A program made the translations under genes and the position numbers. 64,000 nt of DNA. Origin: Poa pratensis (lineage: Eukaryota > Streptophyta > Magnoliopsida > Poales > Poaceae). The notes beneath the pieces are model-generated. The model saw nothing but the letters and a program-made list of their open reading frames with translations. It was not told the DNA's origin and ran no database searches. This document shows, in pieces, positions 22,401 to 32,623 of this stretch. The stretch is taken from contig CAMZMU010000034.1 in NCBI GenBank assembly GCA_947311845.1, positions 93,724,289 through 93,788,288 of the forward strand. Direction: 5' to 3'. Position 1 is the stretch's first letter; each line of letters opens with the position of its first letter.

Positions 22401-23551
22401 AGTGCTGGATGTTTGCAAAGCTGGGAAGCAGACGGAAGTGTGGACTACTCCGGCTGTTGGCTCGCTGAAAATTAATGTGGAAGCTTCTTTTATTCAAGAA
22501 ACAGGGGTCTCTTCGTTCGGTTGCTTAGCTCGCGATCACTACGGCAAGGTGATCTGGGCCTGCTCTAGGTCTGGTATGCACTGTCAAGATGTTTTCGAGG
22601 CTGAAGCTAAAGCGTGTCTGATGGGTCTTCAGTGCTTGAATGAGACCCATTCTGGAACGGTTGTGATGGAATCGGATAACGCAGCAGTGGTAAACGCTAT
22701 TCGGTCAAAGAACCAAAGTTTATCAAGGTTGTGGCACATTTTTGAAGAGATTGAGAAATTGAGTTCAGTCTGTGACCTGTTTACTATTCAGAAAATTGGA
22801 AGAGAGAGTAACAAGGCGGCGCACACTCTAGCAGCTTTAGCTAGGACTTCTTTGAACAGCAAATTTTGGTTGGGGTCTATCCCACCGGAAATTGCTCTTA
22901 TTGTGGCCGAGGAATCTGTAAACGTTGATTCTGATATGGAATGATAACTCTCTTTTTCCGCAAAACAAAAGAACTATGTACTCGCCAAATTAATTCAGCA
23001 ATGTTTTTAGGGATTAACTTCAAACAGTGAACACAAGGGATTCATTCAAGTGTTAGTTAAGCAGTGGATGTGAATGTGATGATGTTGGGCATTCCAGTTC
23101 TGAACTTTGGTGTTCGACAAACTTCAGAGACGTGAAAGATTAGGCAAAACTCACTGAATCGAGGTGAATCGAGGCGCGTCCGTACCTGCTTGCCGAGGAT
23201 GACGAGTCCGGGGTTCTCCTGGAGCGCGAGGGCTTGGAGGATCTTGGCGACGGCGAGCGGGAGGAGCGGGCGGGCGGGGTGGGCGTCGTGGAGGACGTGG
23301 ACGGCGCGGTCGGCGCCCATGGCGAGCGCGGTGCGGAGCGTGTCGGCGGCCTGCGCGGGGCCGACGGTGGCGGCGACGACCTCGTTGGCGGCGCCGGCCT
23401 CGCGGAGGCGGAGCGCCTCCTCGACGGCGATCTCGCAGAAGGGGTTCATGGACATCTTGGCGCTGGCCGTGTCGACGGCCGTCCGGTCCGGCCGCACCCG
23501 TACCTTCACCGCGTAGTCCACCACCCGCTTCACCGCCACCAGGATCTTCAT
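19428..23551 (-). CDS. ETFB: Electron transfer flavoprotein subunit beta (4 exons)
   Basis: Exons on the minus strand: 23551-23186, 20487-20407, 19982-19888 and 19653-19428, all GT-AG, joining in frame to 255 aa, the expected family length. Landmarks: [112 protein letters not shown] and the C-terminal PPKRKAG...SSVDEL. Known: ETF alpha/beta is a mitochondrial FAD/AMP-binding heterodimer passing electrons from matrix dehydrogenases (isovaleryl-CoA, D-2-hydroxyglutarate) to ETF:ubiquinone oxidoreductase during branched-chain amino acid and lysine breakdown. Oddities: the usually conserved LLGWPQ reads LLDWPQ, and intron 1 (2.7 kb) holds an antisense LINE. No frame damage. Confidence 0.95.
21122..22970 (+). 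mobile_element. 5'-truncated LINE in ETFB intron 1
   Basis: Seen: antisense to ETFB. It begins inside the reverse transcriptase thumb ([22 protein letters not shown]), continues through the endonuclease-independent linker ([18 protein letters not shown]), a zf-RVT region ([18 protein letters not shown]) and an RNase H domain ([31 protein letters not shown]) ending near 22944, then an A-rich tail. Flanked by the 10-bp duplication GAACTATGTA at 21112-21121 and 22971-22980. There are frameshifts near 21390 and 21870. The first RNase H acidic residue is Glu (NVEAS) where Asp is usual. It is a dead insertion that probably lengthens the intron without changing the ETFB protein. Confidence 0.88.
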
Positions 23552-24471
23552 GGCGGCAAGGCAATGGGACGGACGGCGGATCCTGTGGTCGCGCTGCTGC
23601 TCTCGTACGTCGCGGCGGGCAAGCGGAGCAGAACAGAGCAGAGCAGAGCAGGAAAGAAGCGATTTTTTAGAGCAGAGCTGAGCTGAGCAAGCAGTTGCAG
23701 TTGCGAGTTGGAGTGTCTCACTACTTCTGACTCATCAGTGCTTACCCACAAATCTCATCTTAACAATAAGCACATGCAGCGGCGGGCCAAGTATTTGGTT
23801 AGTGGGTATTCAAAGTCAATTTTTTTTGCCAAAACAAATTAAAAAGCTCCACCTGCTGATCTCCTTACCCCTCATCGTTTTCATCGTCAGCCGGCGGAAG
23901 AGTTGAGCCCGATGACGGCAAACGGCGGCACACGCCATGGCTCAGGGTGGCCCACAGGGTGGATAGGCGGCATGACATGTTGTCGGTGGTGAGATGTGAG
24001 AGAACGTCTTGAACTGGTGGCATTGCGGGCCATCTTATACTAGATGGAGAACATGTCGCTGAGTGGCAACGCCGGTTAAGCTTGCGACACGTTTTCGCCA
24101 GGTTGGCCTGACATCGCCACTTAGCGAGACAGGAAGTCTGCTCCGCCATTACAGTCGATGTGACCGGTGTGTGGATGACAAGCCAGACTCACCTGCCTAA
24201 AGCTACATGGCGGGCGCGCTCGGACGTTGTCCGGTGCCCCCAAGCGGGTTTCCAAACTTGGGGTGGCCTAGAGGGTGCTAGACAGATTTTAGATCGGCCC
24301 AGACAGATAGGGTGCCATTGTAGCCATTTTTTTGGGTGCGGATTCCGGACCCCATTCGGTTGTTGGGTATGTTCTCTTTGGGGAGCGGGGGGTGCCGATC
24401 GAGATCCTTCTGTGAGTCAAAAATCCCCTCCACGATGTTGGAGTCGACTTAGGCGGTGATTCTTATCAAAA
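23552..24471 (+). other. Intergenic: ETFB promoter side, dispersed repeat end at 23773
   Basis: 23552-23700 is upstream of the ETFB start and probably holds its 5' UTR. At 23777 begins CAGCGGCGGGCC...GTGGGTATTCAAAG...TTTTTTTTGCCAAAAC, sharing its pattern with 42995 and (inverted) 54263. 23880-24470 shows nothing I can name. Confidence 0.4.
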
Positions 24472-24659
24472 TTTAATTTTCCTAAAAGCTTCATTACGCG
24501 CGTGCGTTATACGGACAGACGGAACGGCCGCTCGTGAGTCGTCCGATCCCGCTCCCCCGTCGTGATTCGTGCGCCAGGGTCCACCTGGTCGGAGCGGTCC
24601 CGCGTGCGTGCAGCTAGCAATTATTTCGTCCGAATCCGTCCCGTACCCATGGTCAGTTC

Positions 24660-25070
24660 GCGTGCGTGCACGTAGCATCCCCATTTCCGCCCCGCACGCA
24701 CCGCTCTCGGGCAGTTCCTCTCCGCCCACCTCGCGCGCTCCCCCCCCCCCCCCCCGCATTCCTCCTGATTTTCGCGGGGAAGGAGGGAATCACCACGGGG
24801 CGGCGAGATTTGCGGCGGGGGAAGCTGAGATCGAAGCAGCGGCGAGGTTTAGGTGGTGCGGAGAGCGGCAGCGGTGGGCGGTGGGCGGTGCTCCGGAGGA
24901 TTCGGCTGTTTTTGGCGGTGCTGCGGAGGAGCGGCGATAGACGAGGGGTGGCGAGAGGTTCGGCGACCGGCGGCTGTGCGGCGGGCGTGGGGAGGTTCGG
25001 CGACAAGCGCTGCGTGGAGCTGCGACAACAGGCGGAGGAGGGTCAGCTCCGACGAGAGGGTCTCCCGCAG
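24660..25070 (+). other. GC-rich first exon / 5' UTR of the MULE Ulp1 gene
   Basis: GC-rich sequence ending CTCCCGCAG followed by GTGAGT at 25071 looks like a first exon with a good donor; the matching acceptor is CTACAG at 25691-25696. The exon's left limit is not determinable. It is open in one frame but the peptide is low-complexity, so I treat it as untranslated. Confidence 0.45.
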
Positions 25071-27519
25071 GTGAGTGCATCGCCAGCTCGTACGCGCTCC
25101 TCGACATGCTTTTCGCGGTAGTCGGAGTTAGAGCGCTCTCGATCTGTTAGCTTTCACCATTTTTAGAGTCCCTGATCTATTTCTCCCGTGACTGAGGCGG
25201 ATGATTGTTTTGTGCTCTGTTTCTCGGTAGATCTAGGGTTGTCAGGGATGGAGGAGATGTATCTATGAAGTCTGTATTCTTCGTTCGCAGGGTGTTTTGA
25301 TATCTGCTAGTTGCATGGCTAGTTAGTGAGTTACCATATGAGAGTTGCTCAGACGTGTAGCAGGAGTTGTGCAGACGGATAGTTCGATTTGCCCAGTCGT
25401 CCAGTAGTAGTTGCCCAGTCGTCCAGTAGGAGCTGCCCACACATGTAGTAGGTTTTGCCCATATCATCAGGGATGTTGCCATACCATCCAGGGAAGGATG
25501 CCCAAACTATCAGGAGATGTTGCCCACACCATTAGGGGGATGATGTCCAGACCATCAGGAAATGTATATGAGATAGGTTTTTTTGCCAATAGCAGCTGAT
25601 TCAGTTGCCCATCTTTTTTCCTCATGTGTTTTTTTAAAATGGATGAAGATGCTGCAGACACTTTGAATCACTCTTTTTTTCACCTTCATGCTACAGGTTT
25701 TCCGAGTATGGCTGGTAGCGGAGATCCAGCAGCTGGTGGGGATCCCGAGCCCGTCAAGGGCAAAGGGGAGGTAGGTCTCACATCCCATATCTTTTTTTGT
25801 GAGACCAGTATAGGCTTTTTTTTGGGGTGCTTTTTTAACCCCCAAGCCTGTACATATCTGTTTTTTCAGGTTTCGAAGGTTGCTACCCCTACGCGGAAAC
25901 ATAAGGCCGCAGCTATGCGTGGTGCACCTCCTAAAAGAAGGAAGACAGATATTGTGATAGAAAAGCCGGAGAGCTCAAAAGCTAATGAAGAAGAAAAGAA
26001 CAAGACATCAGATGTTCAAAATGTGGGTTTAGTTACTTATTTTTGCTAGTTTTGTTTTAGTAGTAGATGCAGGGCATCACCTTTTTTTTCCAGACTTCTG
26101 ATAGTTGCTTTTCACCTTCATCCCTTTTTTATGCAGGACATCCTAAGAAATAGGGCATCTCCATCAAGGCTGGTTACGCTCAACAAAGATTTATCAACTG
26201 ACCAAAAAATTGCCATCATCAAAAGGGGTCTTGGGGGGTTGCTTTCAATCGGAGCTACCACAATGCCAGCTGACCTCAGTCAATGGGTAATGAAGTGTTA
26301 TGACCCGTTGAAGTCAGAGTTAGTGATCCCCAACAGGGGGAGGATACCTGTGGATGCAGATAGTGTACACTTGATGTGGGGCCTCCCCAACTCTGGTTTG
26401 AAGGTCTGCTGGGAGTGCAATGCAGAAGTCACCAAAGCTTTCAATGAGGAGTATGAGTTCAAACCGGGCAACGTTGCTCCATCGTTGAATGCATGGTGTG
26501 AAATGATAAAGAAAATGAACGGAGCACACGACGAAAAGTTTGAGCGTGCATGGGCTGTTCTAGCCTTCGACTGCTTCCTCGCACCAACTACCGGGCTAAA
26601 AGTTAGCCCTCGCTGCTATTTAGCAGTTTCTGATCTTGACCTCCTGTCGAACTCGAACATCTGTCAGTTTGTTGTTGATCAGACAAGATTTGCCTTCCTA
26701 GATCTGGTGAACAAGAAATCCGTGTCCTGCTGCGTTTACAATCTTGTCGTAAGCATCTGTCACTCCCCTTGTACCATCTTTTCTCGGTTCTACGTTTACA
26801 GTATCTATATTCGTTTAGTTGCTCAATAATGTCCTTCCAGTTGCTTATTAGATCAATCATAGTTCATCATAGTTGGTTATTATTAGATAGGTAGTTGCTC
26901 ATTTTTTTCAGAACACTTTTTTCAACGTTGTTCTCAGATTTGTTGGGATAGGCAGTTGGTAGCATATGTGACCATGGTTACAAGCACATTCTTCCCACAT
27001 GTTAGCGTTCAGATTTGTCAGCACATGTTTTTTTTCTCACAGTGACATGCATGCTCATTTTTAAACGTTACTATCGTTTCCTTATTAATATTTTTTCATG
27101 TCCCACAACTTCCATAGATGCGGTATCTTGATGCGTTGGAGGTCGATGAGGTTATCAGTGATTGCGTGCCACGCATAAATGCATGGGACGCAATTTTAGT
27201 CAAGAAAGTCATGAATAAGGATAAAATCTCAAAGGGAGTTTTTGGGAAATTGCAAGTAAGTTTCTTAATGTTGCCCTTTTCTATATAAGCAGAACACAAT
27301 TTTTTCTTATACTTTTCACTGCTTGTGATTTTTTAACCTTTTTTGTTGCTCATTTCCTTTTTTATGGCTTTTTTTGTCTCAAAACAGTTGAAAGAGAAAT
27401 TCAGAGATAGCGTCCAAACAGGGCTGTTTGGCGGCTTGTTAAAAGCTGAACAATTTGTCTGTGCCAATCTCCCTGCTAACTACGACCAGAGAGTGAGTTC
27501 CCTACGACCAGTAGTAGCT

Positions 27520-27705
27520 TTTTTGTTACCTAGTTGCACAGTTTCTAATTGCCTAGCAGCATAGTATTTTGTTGCCTAGCAGCACATTATTTGTTGCCTA
27601 GCAGCACATTATTTGTTGCCCAGTACCACTACATTTTGTTGCCTAGCACAACAGTATTTTTGTTGCCCAGTACCACTACATTTTGTTGCCTAGTTGCCCA
27701 TAAAT
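27520..27705 (+). repeat. Intronic minisatellite of TTGCC(C/T)AG(C/T) units
   Basis: About eight imperfect units of 20-25 bp built on TTGTTGCCTAGCAGCACA and TTGTTGCCCAGTACCACT. A closely related block recurs in a later intron (30660-30745). Not a CRISPR array: the units are adjacent and degenerate, with no unique spacers. Confidence 0.8.
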
Positions 27706-30659
27706 CAGAAGACACTCCCCCTGTTTTTTTACACTGACATATGATCCATATCAAATCCATTTTTTTTGAAAGCTAATGCATAATATCATGCAGAAAAAGA
27801 GGAAATTCGGTGCTTTGCTTCACGGCTTGTGCTCAGAATTTGAAGAATCACTCGCTAAGTTTGTGCAAGGTGTTGGTAAGTTGGAGGAATGTCAAAGCTC
27901 TGGGAGCAGACCTACTGAAGGTGTTGAGCAGAGGTTCTCCAAGAAGAAACGTACAACAGCGCAACCGAAGAATACCAATGAAAGGGATGTTGAAGCTGAA
28001 CAAAGGCCTCTGAAGAGGCAACCCAAAACAAAGACAGCAAGAAGACTGTGATTATAGAAGATGCAGAGACTGCAGAATCAGATGAAGAGGAAAGCGTTCA
28101 TGTCGAACTAAATGACACAGAAAGCGAAGATGATGCAAGGTTTGTTCACTAAATAGGGGTTCTTCAAGTTGTTTTTTTAGTTGCTCACTATTGCACTCGT
28201 AGTTGCTCATTAAAAGAAGATAGTTGCTCATAACCTGACAGTTTAGTTGCTCACTTTTGCATTCACTTTTTTCCTATGTTTTTTTGTTGCCCAGTTATGA
28301 AAGGAAATTTACTAGCAGATGCAATCATTTTTGCCAGCACATGGTAGCATAGTTGCCCAATAAAATGAGCACACATTTTTCTTTTTTCCAAATTTTTTTT
28401 GTGCTACATTCACTTAGCAGTTTTTGTTTGACTGACTGTCCCACTCATTTTTGTGTTGGATTTTCTCTTACAAACAGAATAAGTCAACGCACTGACGGTG
28501 AAGAAGATGAAGACTGCACAGTCAACCTGGGAGGAAATGATGCACCGCAGCCTGACAAATCAGACGACAGTGACAGCGACAAGGATGAAGACAAGGATGA
28601 TGAAGTTCATGATGTTGTGGGGGGAGGTCCCAGTAGCAAGAACGATGATGATGGTGACACTGGAGGAAACAATGGTGGTACTGGATCAGGGGAAGCTGCA
28701 GATGAAGGGGCAGACAACAATGCCACCACCCCGGCTGACGTTGGTACTAGGAAAGTTTATGGATTAAGGAGTAAAGGCAATGCACAGCAGAACACAAAGG
28801 GAAAGGCTGTCACCACCAACAGACCTAGTGAAGAAGAGCGCGAGTACTCCTTGCTGGACATGTGCAAGATGGACATGAGAAGTAAAACCCCTGACATACC
28901 ACTACTAGAAGAGGCAGTTGTTTGGGATGAAGATTGCCCACATGACTTGAACAACCTCCGACACATGTTTGACATGAAACAAACCAGTGTTGGATACGAG
29001 CTAGATGACCCAGTGCTGCACGGTGCCTACTCCCAGGGAACATACAACGAGTGGTTTGAAGAATCGCTTGGAGTAATGAAAGAACCAGCACAGCACTGTT
29101 CAACAAGAAAAACAGCAGCCACGGTTATCAAAGAGATAAGTGCTAGGAGGGCCAAGGCTAAGCAGCGAGACAAGGCGCAAGGGGGGCTGACACTCCTGAT
29201 CATGGACAAGTCCAGCAGCACCCTAATGCATATCCTCCAGAGAAGGCAACTCCAACTGTCGGAAGGGCAACTTTACCTGCATATGATGCAACTCCAACAG
29301 CACAGAAGGCAGTTATATGGGATGAAAGCCCAGCAGAGTTGTGTACACTGCAGAGCATCAAGGCAACTTCATTAGCAGAGAGGGCAACTTCAGGTGCAGA
29401 TGAGGCAACTCCACAAACAGGAAGGGCAATTATATGGGATGAAAGCCCGAAGCTGTCGTCTAACTTGATGATTACTGAGGCAACCCTTCTAGCAGAGAAG
29501 GGAAATACACCTTCAGGAAAAGCAATTCCAACAGCAGAAAAGGCAACTGCAGTATGCATTGAGGCATTTAAGGCACCATACAGACAGAAGGATGTGCTTG
29601 ATGAGGTTCAGGTGGTCCAAATGCCTCAAGACAGTTCAAGTTACAAAATCCAACAAAGCACACTGCCAGTGACAGCTTCTTATATTCCAGAGCGACCAGT
29701 TCCAGTCCCATCAAGGGTGATGAGGTCGAATTTGACGGTACCACGTCAGTCAATCGTACGTCCACCCCAGGCGACATCATGCAACTTACAGGCAACAACA
29801 GCTAGGATGCAGGCATCGCCATCAATGATGCAGGCAACAACTTCCACTACGCATGCAACAACAGGCTCATACCTGACAAGTGAAGTGGTAACACAGAAGG
29901 AAAACATTTTTCCCACATCGACACACACTACGCCTTCTGGCAGTGGAACTATCAAAGCTAAATTCAGCCAAGCTACAAGGCAGACTTGCCCTCCACCGCC
30001 TCCGGCTGAAGCAAAGAGATGTGTGGTGACAGCAGAAGATCTCGCAAACATACTGCAAAAATTAGGGAAACCAAGCAACATGCATGGATATTCAGAGAAG
30101 AGCAAGTCAGCACCAGAGCAGAATATACCAAGCAGTACCCCATCCAGCCGCATCAGAGATGGCTACCGCGATGCCCCCGATGCCCCTAGTTTCAGCCTCG
30201 GTCCTGATTTTGACACGCCACCAGAAACCGACACAGAAGCAAAACCTGCAGCCACTGCAGGCATCGGGGACATTCTTCTTGATTCACTGTATTCTGAGGA
30301 GCTAGAAAAATTATGCCTTGAGGCAGAGGAACAATCGAGACTCAAAGCGCAACAAATCTCTGTGGGAAAGTCTGCGCACTCACCATCTACTTTCGAGACA
30401 CCGGTTAAGCAAACAGACGTAGAGACTGGAGGTCCAAACTCAGATGGCACCGGCAGTTCGAGCGGGCCTCCACAGCAGGTTAGGAGAGTAATAAACCCGC
30501 CCACACACATGCAGTCCTACGTGGATGTGGGAAACAAGAAGCAGTTTGCTTGTAGCACTGAAGTCAACAGGCTATATGCTCTAGTTTTGTTGCATGGCAG
30601 AAAGTACACAAGGCGCGGACAAATCGAAGATGAGAGGTACTAAATTTCGAAGTAGCTTC

Positions 30660-30800
30660 TCTTTTTTGTTACCTAGTAGCACAGTTTCTAATTGCCTAGT
30701 AGAACAGTATTTGTTGCCTAGTAGCACAGCATTTGTTGCCTAGTAACAGCATTGGTTTGTTTCGTATTAGCACAGTTTTTTAGTTGCCTACTGCCACAGT
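30660..30800 (+). repeat. Second intronic copy of the TTGCC minisatellite
   Basis: Shares with 27520-27600 the same opening order: TTGTTACCTAGT, GCACAGTTTCTAATTGCCTAG, then TTGTTGCCTAG units. The two introns therefore carry homologous repeat DNA. Confidence 0.75.
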
Positions 30801-32169
30801 TTTAGTTGCTTCAAAATAAACTTTTTTTGTCTACATTGCTGTTCTATTCTTTTTATAGCCAAAAGGTATGCGGAAGTTGCTTTTTACAATTTTTCCCTAG
30901 TGGGAGTGGTTGGCTAACATGCTTTTCTCGCCGTGTGTTTTTCTTCTTTTTTGGTAGCCCGCCTGTTGTAAACTTCAACGATTTTCCCGTCACCCTCAAG
31001 GAATTATCAGAGTCAGTGAAACCAGGGGGTTGGCTACACACGTCTGTCATGGAAATTGGAATACAGGCAATCAACAACAGCTTGCCAGCTACCTCGAAGA
31101 AGGTTATAATGCCTTTAAGGATAGCAGTGAGTCAAATTTATTCGTTCCCCCCGCCCCACCCTTCCGTTTTTCCTTTTTTTATCAGTTTTGTTACCAACAA
31201 GGAACAATGTATGCAGACACGCCTCCAGCAGGGAGTGCACGAGGGAGCTGAAATTAGTAAATTGTTCAGTAAAGACAATCGTCTGGACAAAAAAGATATG
31301 GTTAGTTCCTTTTCAACATGCTTTTTTTGTGCAATACTTTATTTAAGTTGCACAATATCCATCGAAATCTGCATCACATAGCCATCTTTTTTTTTGGTCA
31401 TTGAAAGGCTTTTTTAGGTGCCTTTTTTTCTATTCGGAAAACATATGACATTTTTTTAGTTGCCTAATATCAAGGCAGCCATTTTTTCTTTGTTGCCTGA
31501 CAAAAATGGATTTTGTTGCCTAAAAATCCAACACGTATTGCATATTCTGTAGCTAACATTTGCCCTGGAAATGCATTTTTGGTCACAGATCATGCTACCC
31601 GTCATCCAGCCTTTAGATACAAAGTCAATCGAGACAACCGAGCCAATCAATCATTACTTCCTATTCAACATAAATATCAGAGACAGGAAATATCAAGTCC
31701 TTGACTCATGGAGGACATTAAAGGACAGGAGCCTCAAGAATTGCGCACTCAAGATCATTTCTCAAGTCCGCGCCTTATGGGAAAAAACTACAAGAAATCA
31801 AAAATATCACTTGAGCCTTTTGGCCTCCAAGAAATACAAGTACCGAGGCAACCCACAAAGTAAGCACAAAATCGTACTTGGTTTGTTTCACACTTAGTAC
31901 ATGTGTACCCCCAAAAACTTGTACCTTCGAATGCCATTTTTTTGTGTTTTTTTTGGGACACAACATCTGATGCAAAGTTGTTCATTTTTCATTTTTTAAG
32001 CCATGACTGCGGGGTCTGCACTCTTGCTAATGCTCAGAGCTGGGAAGGTAGGCAAGTACCAGGCTACACGGGCAAAGAGGTCCCGAACATGCGGAAACTA
32101 ATGACTCATGGCTGGTTAACATCTGTACACAATAAAGCTGAATGGAGAGATGTTGTGCACTTTAATTAG

Positions 32170-32623
32170 GGGTGGTAAGTTTTTAATTCCTAACCAGCAA
32201 TTTCTTAGGCCCATTTTTTTTTTATGTAAAGTTACTCCATTCTGTAACGTGCAAACATGTTGACTATATCAATCTCCATGTATGAACGAAAAAGTTCCTC
32301 TATTTTTGTTACCTAAACAACTACCAAGAGTTGCACAGTACTAGGTAAAAGTTGCCTAGGTAAACTACAAAACAAAGTTTCGGCTATATCAATCTCCATG
32401 CTTGAAAACTACAAACTAAGTTGCCCAGCATTACACAATAAGTTGCCTAAACATCATCCATAACTTGCCCAGTAATACATCAAAGTTGCCTAGTTAAAAA
32501 AGCAAACATGTATCCCCCTTTTTACAACAGGTTCACATGAAACTTGCCCCAAATTACATATAATTTTGACCAACGATACGAATTCAACTGCCTAACCAGG
32601 GGCGAGAAGTTTTGCCTGACTCT
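32170..32623 (+). other. Spacer between the convergent MULE genes
   Basis: 3' ends of the Ulp1 gene (stop 32167-32169) and the transposase gene (stop 32626-32624) face each other across 454 bp. The spacer is rich in TTGCCTA/TTGCCCA motifs (at least six). No terminator-like structure can be assigned. Confidence 0.6.

Larger units (their letters stand above)
25708..32169 (+). pseudogene. MULE-borne Ulp1-family cysteine peptidase gene (11 coding exons, three single-base frame breaks)
   Basis: Exons: 25708-25770, 25870-26022, 26137-26748, 27118-27255, 27388-27492, 27794-28139, 28478-30636, 30958-31126, 31202-31300, 31553-31860 and 32001-32169. N-terminal part: basic RRKTD patch, then a domain with MPADLSQWVMKCYDP and VDADSVHLMWGLPNSG, typical of plant Ulp1-transposon proteins. 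Middle: acidic and Ser/Thr/Pro-rich, with repeated KAT/RAT phrases. C-terminus: peptidase with His in INHYFLFNI, Asp in KYQVLDSW and Cys in SHDCGVCTLA. The frame changes near 28002 (A), at 29181-29186 (G run) and at the 31860 donor (G) each behave as a one-base loss; with them replaced the exons total 1441 codons exactly. Known: Ulp1 enzymes mature SUMO or remove it from proteins. Inferred: may modify host chromatin or transposase; no proof. Confidence 0.8.

Noticed and set aside
23151..23686. Alternative long frames on both strands over ETFB exon 1
   Set aside because: They overlap the clear ETF-beta exon and consist of Arg/Gly/Ala-rich composition artefacts.
24666..25121. 151-codon frame in the GC-rich MULE start
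   Set aside because: Low-complexity, overlapped by equally long frames on both strands, and crosses the good splice donor at 25071.
27520..27705. Regular short repeats that could suggest a CRISPR-like array
   Set aside because: The units are adjacent, degenerate and intronic in a plant transposon; there are no unique spacers or cas genes.
30842..30865. A seven-base micro-exon (CCAAAAG) in the Ulp1 gene
   Set aside because: Joining it breaks the frame, whereas joining 30636 directly to 30958 gives continuous peptidase sequence.
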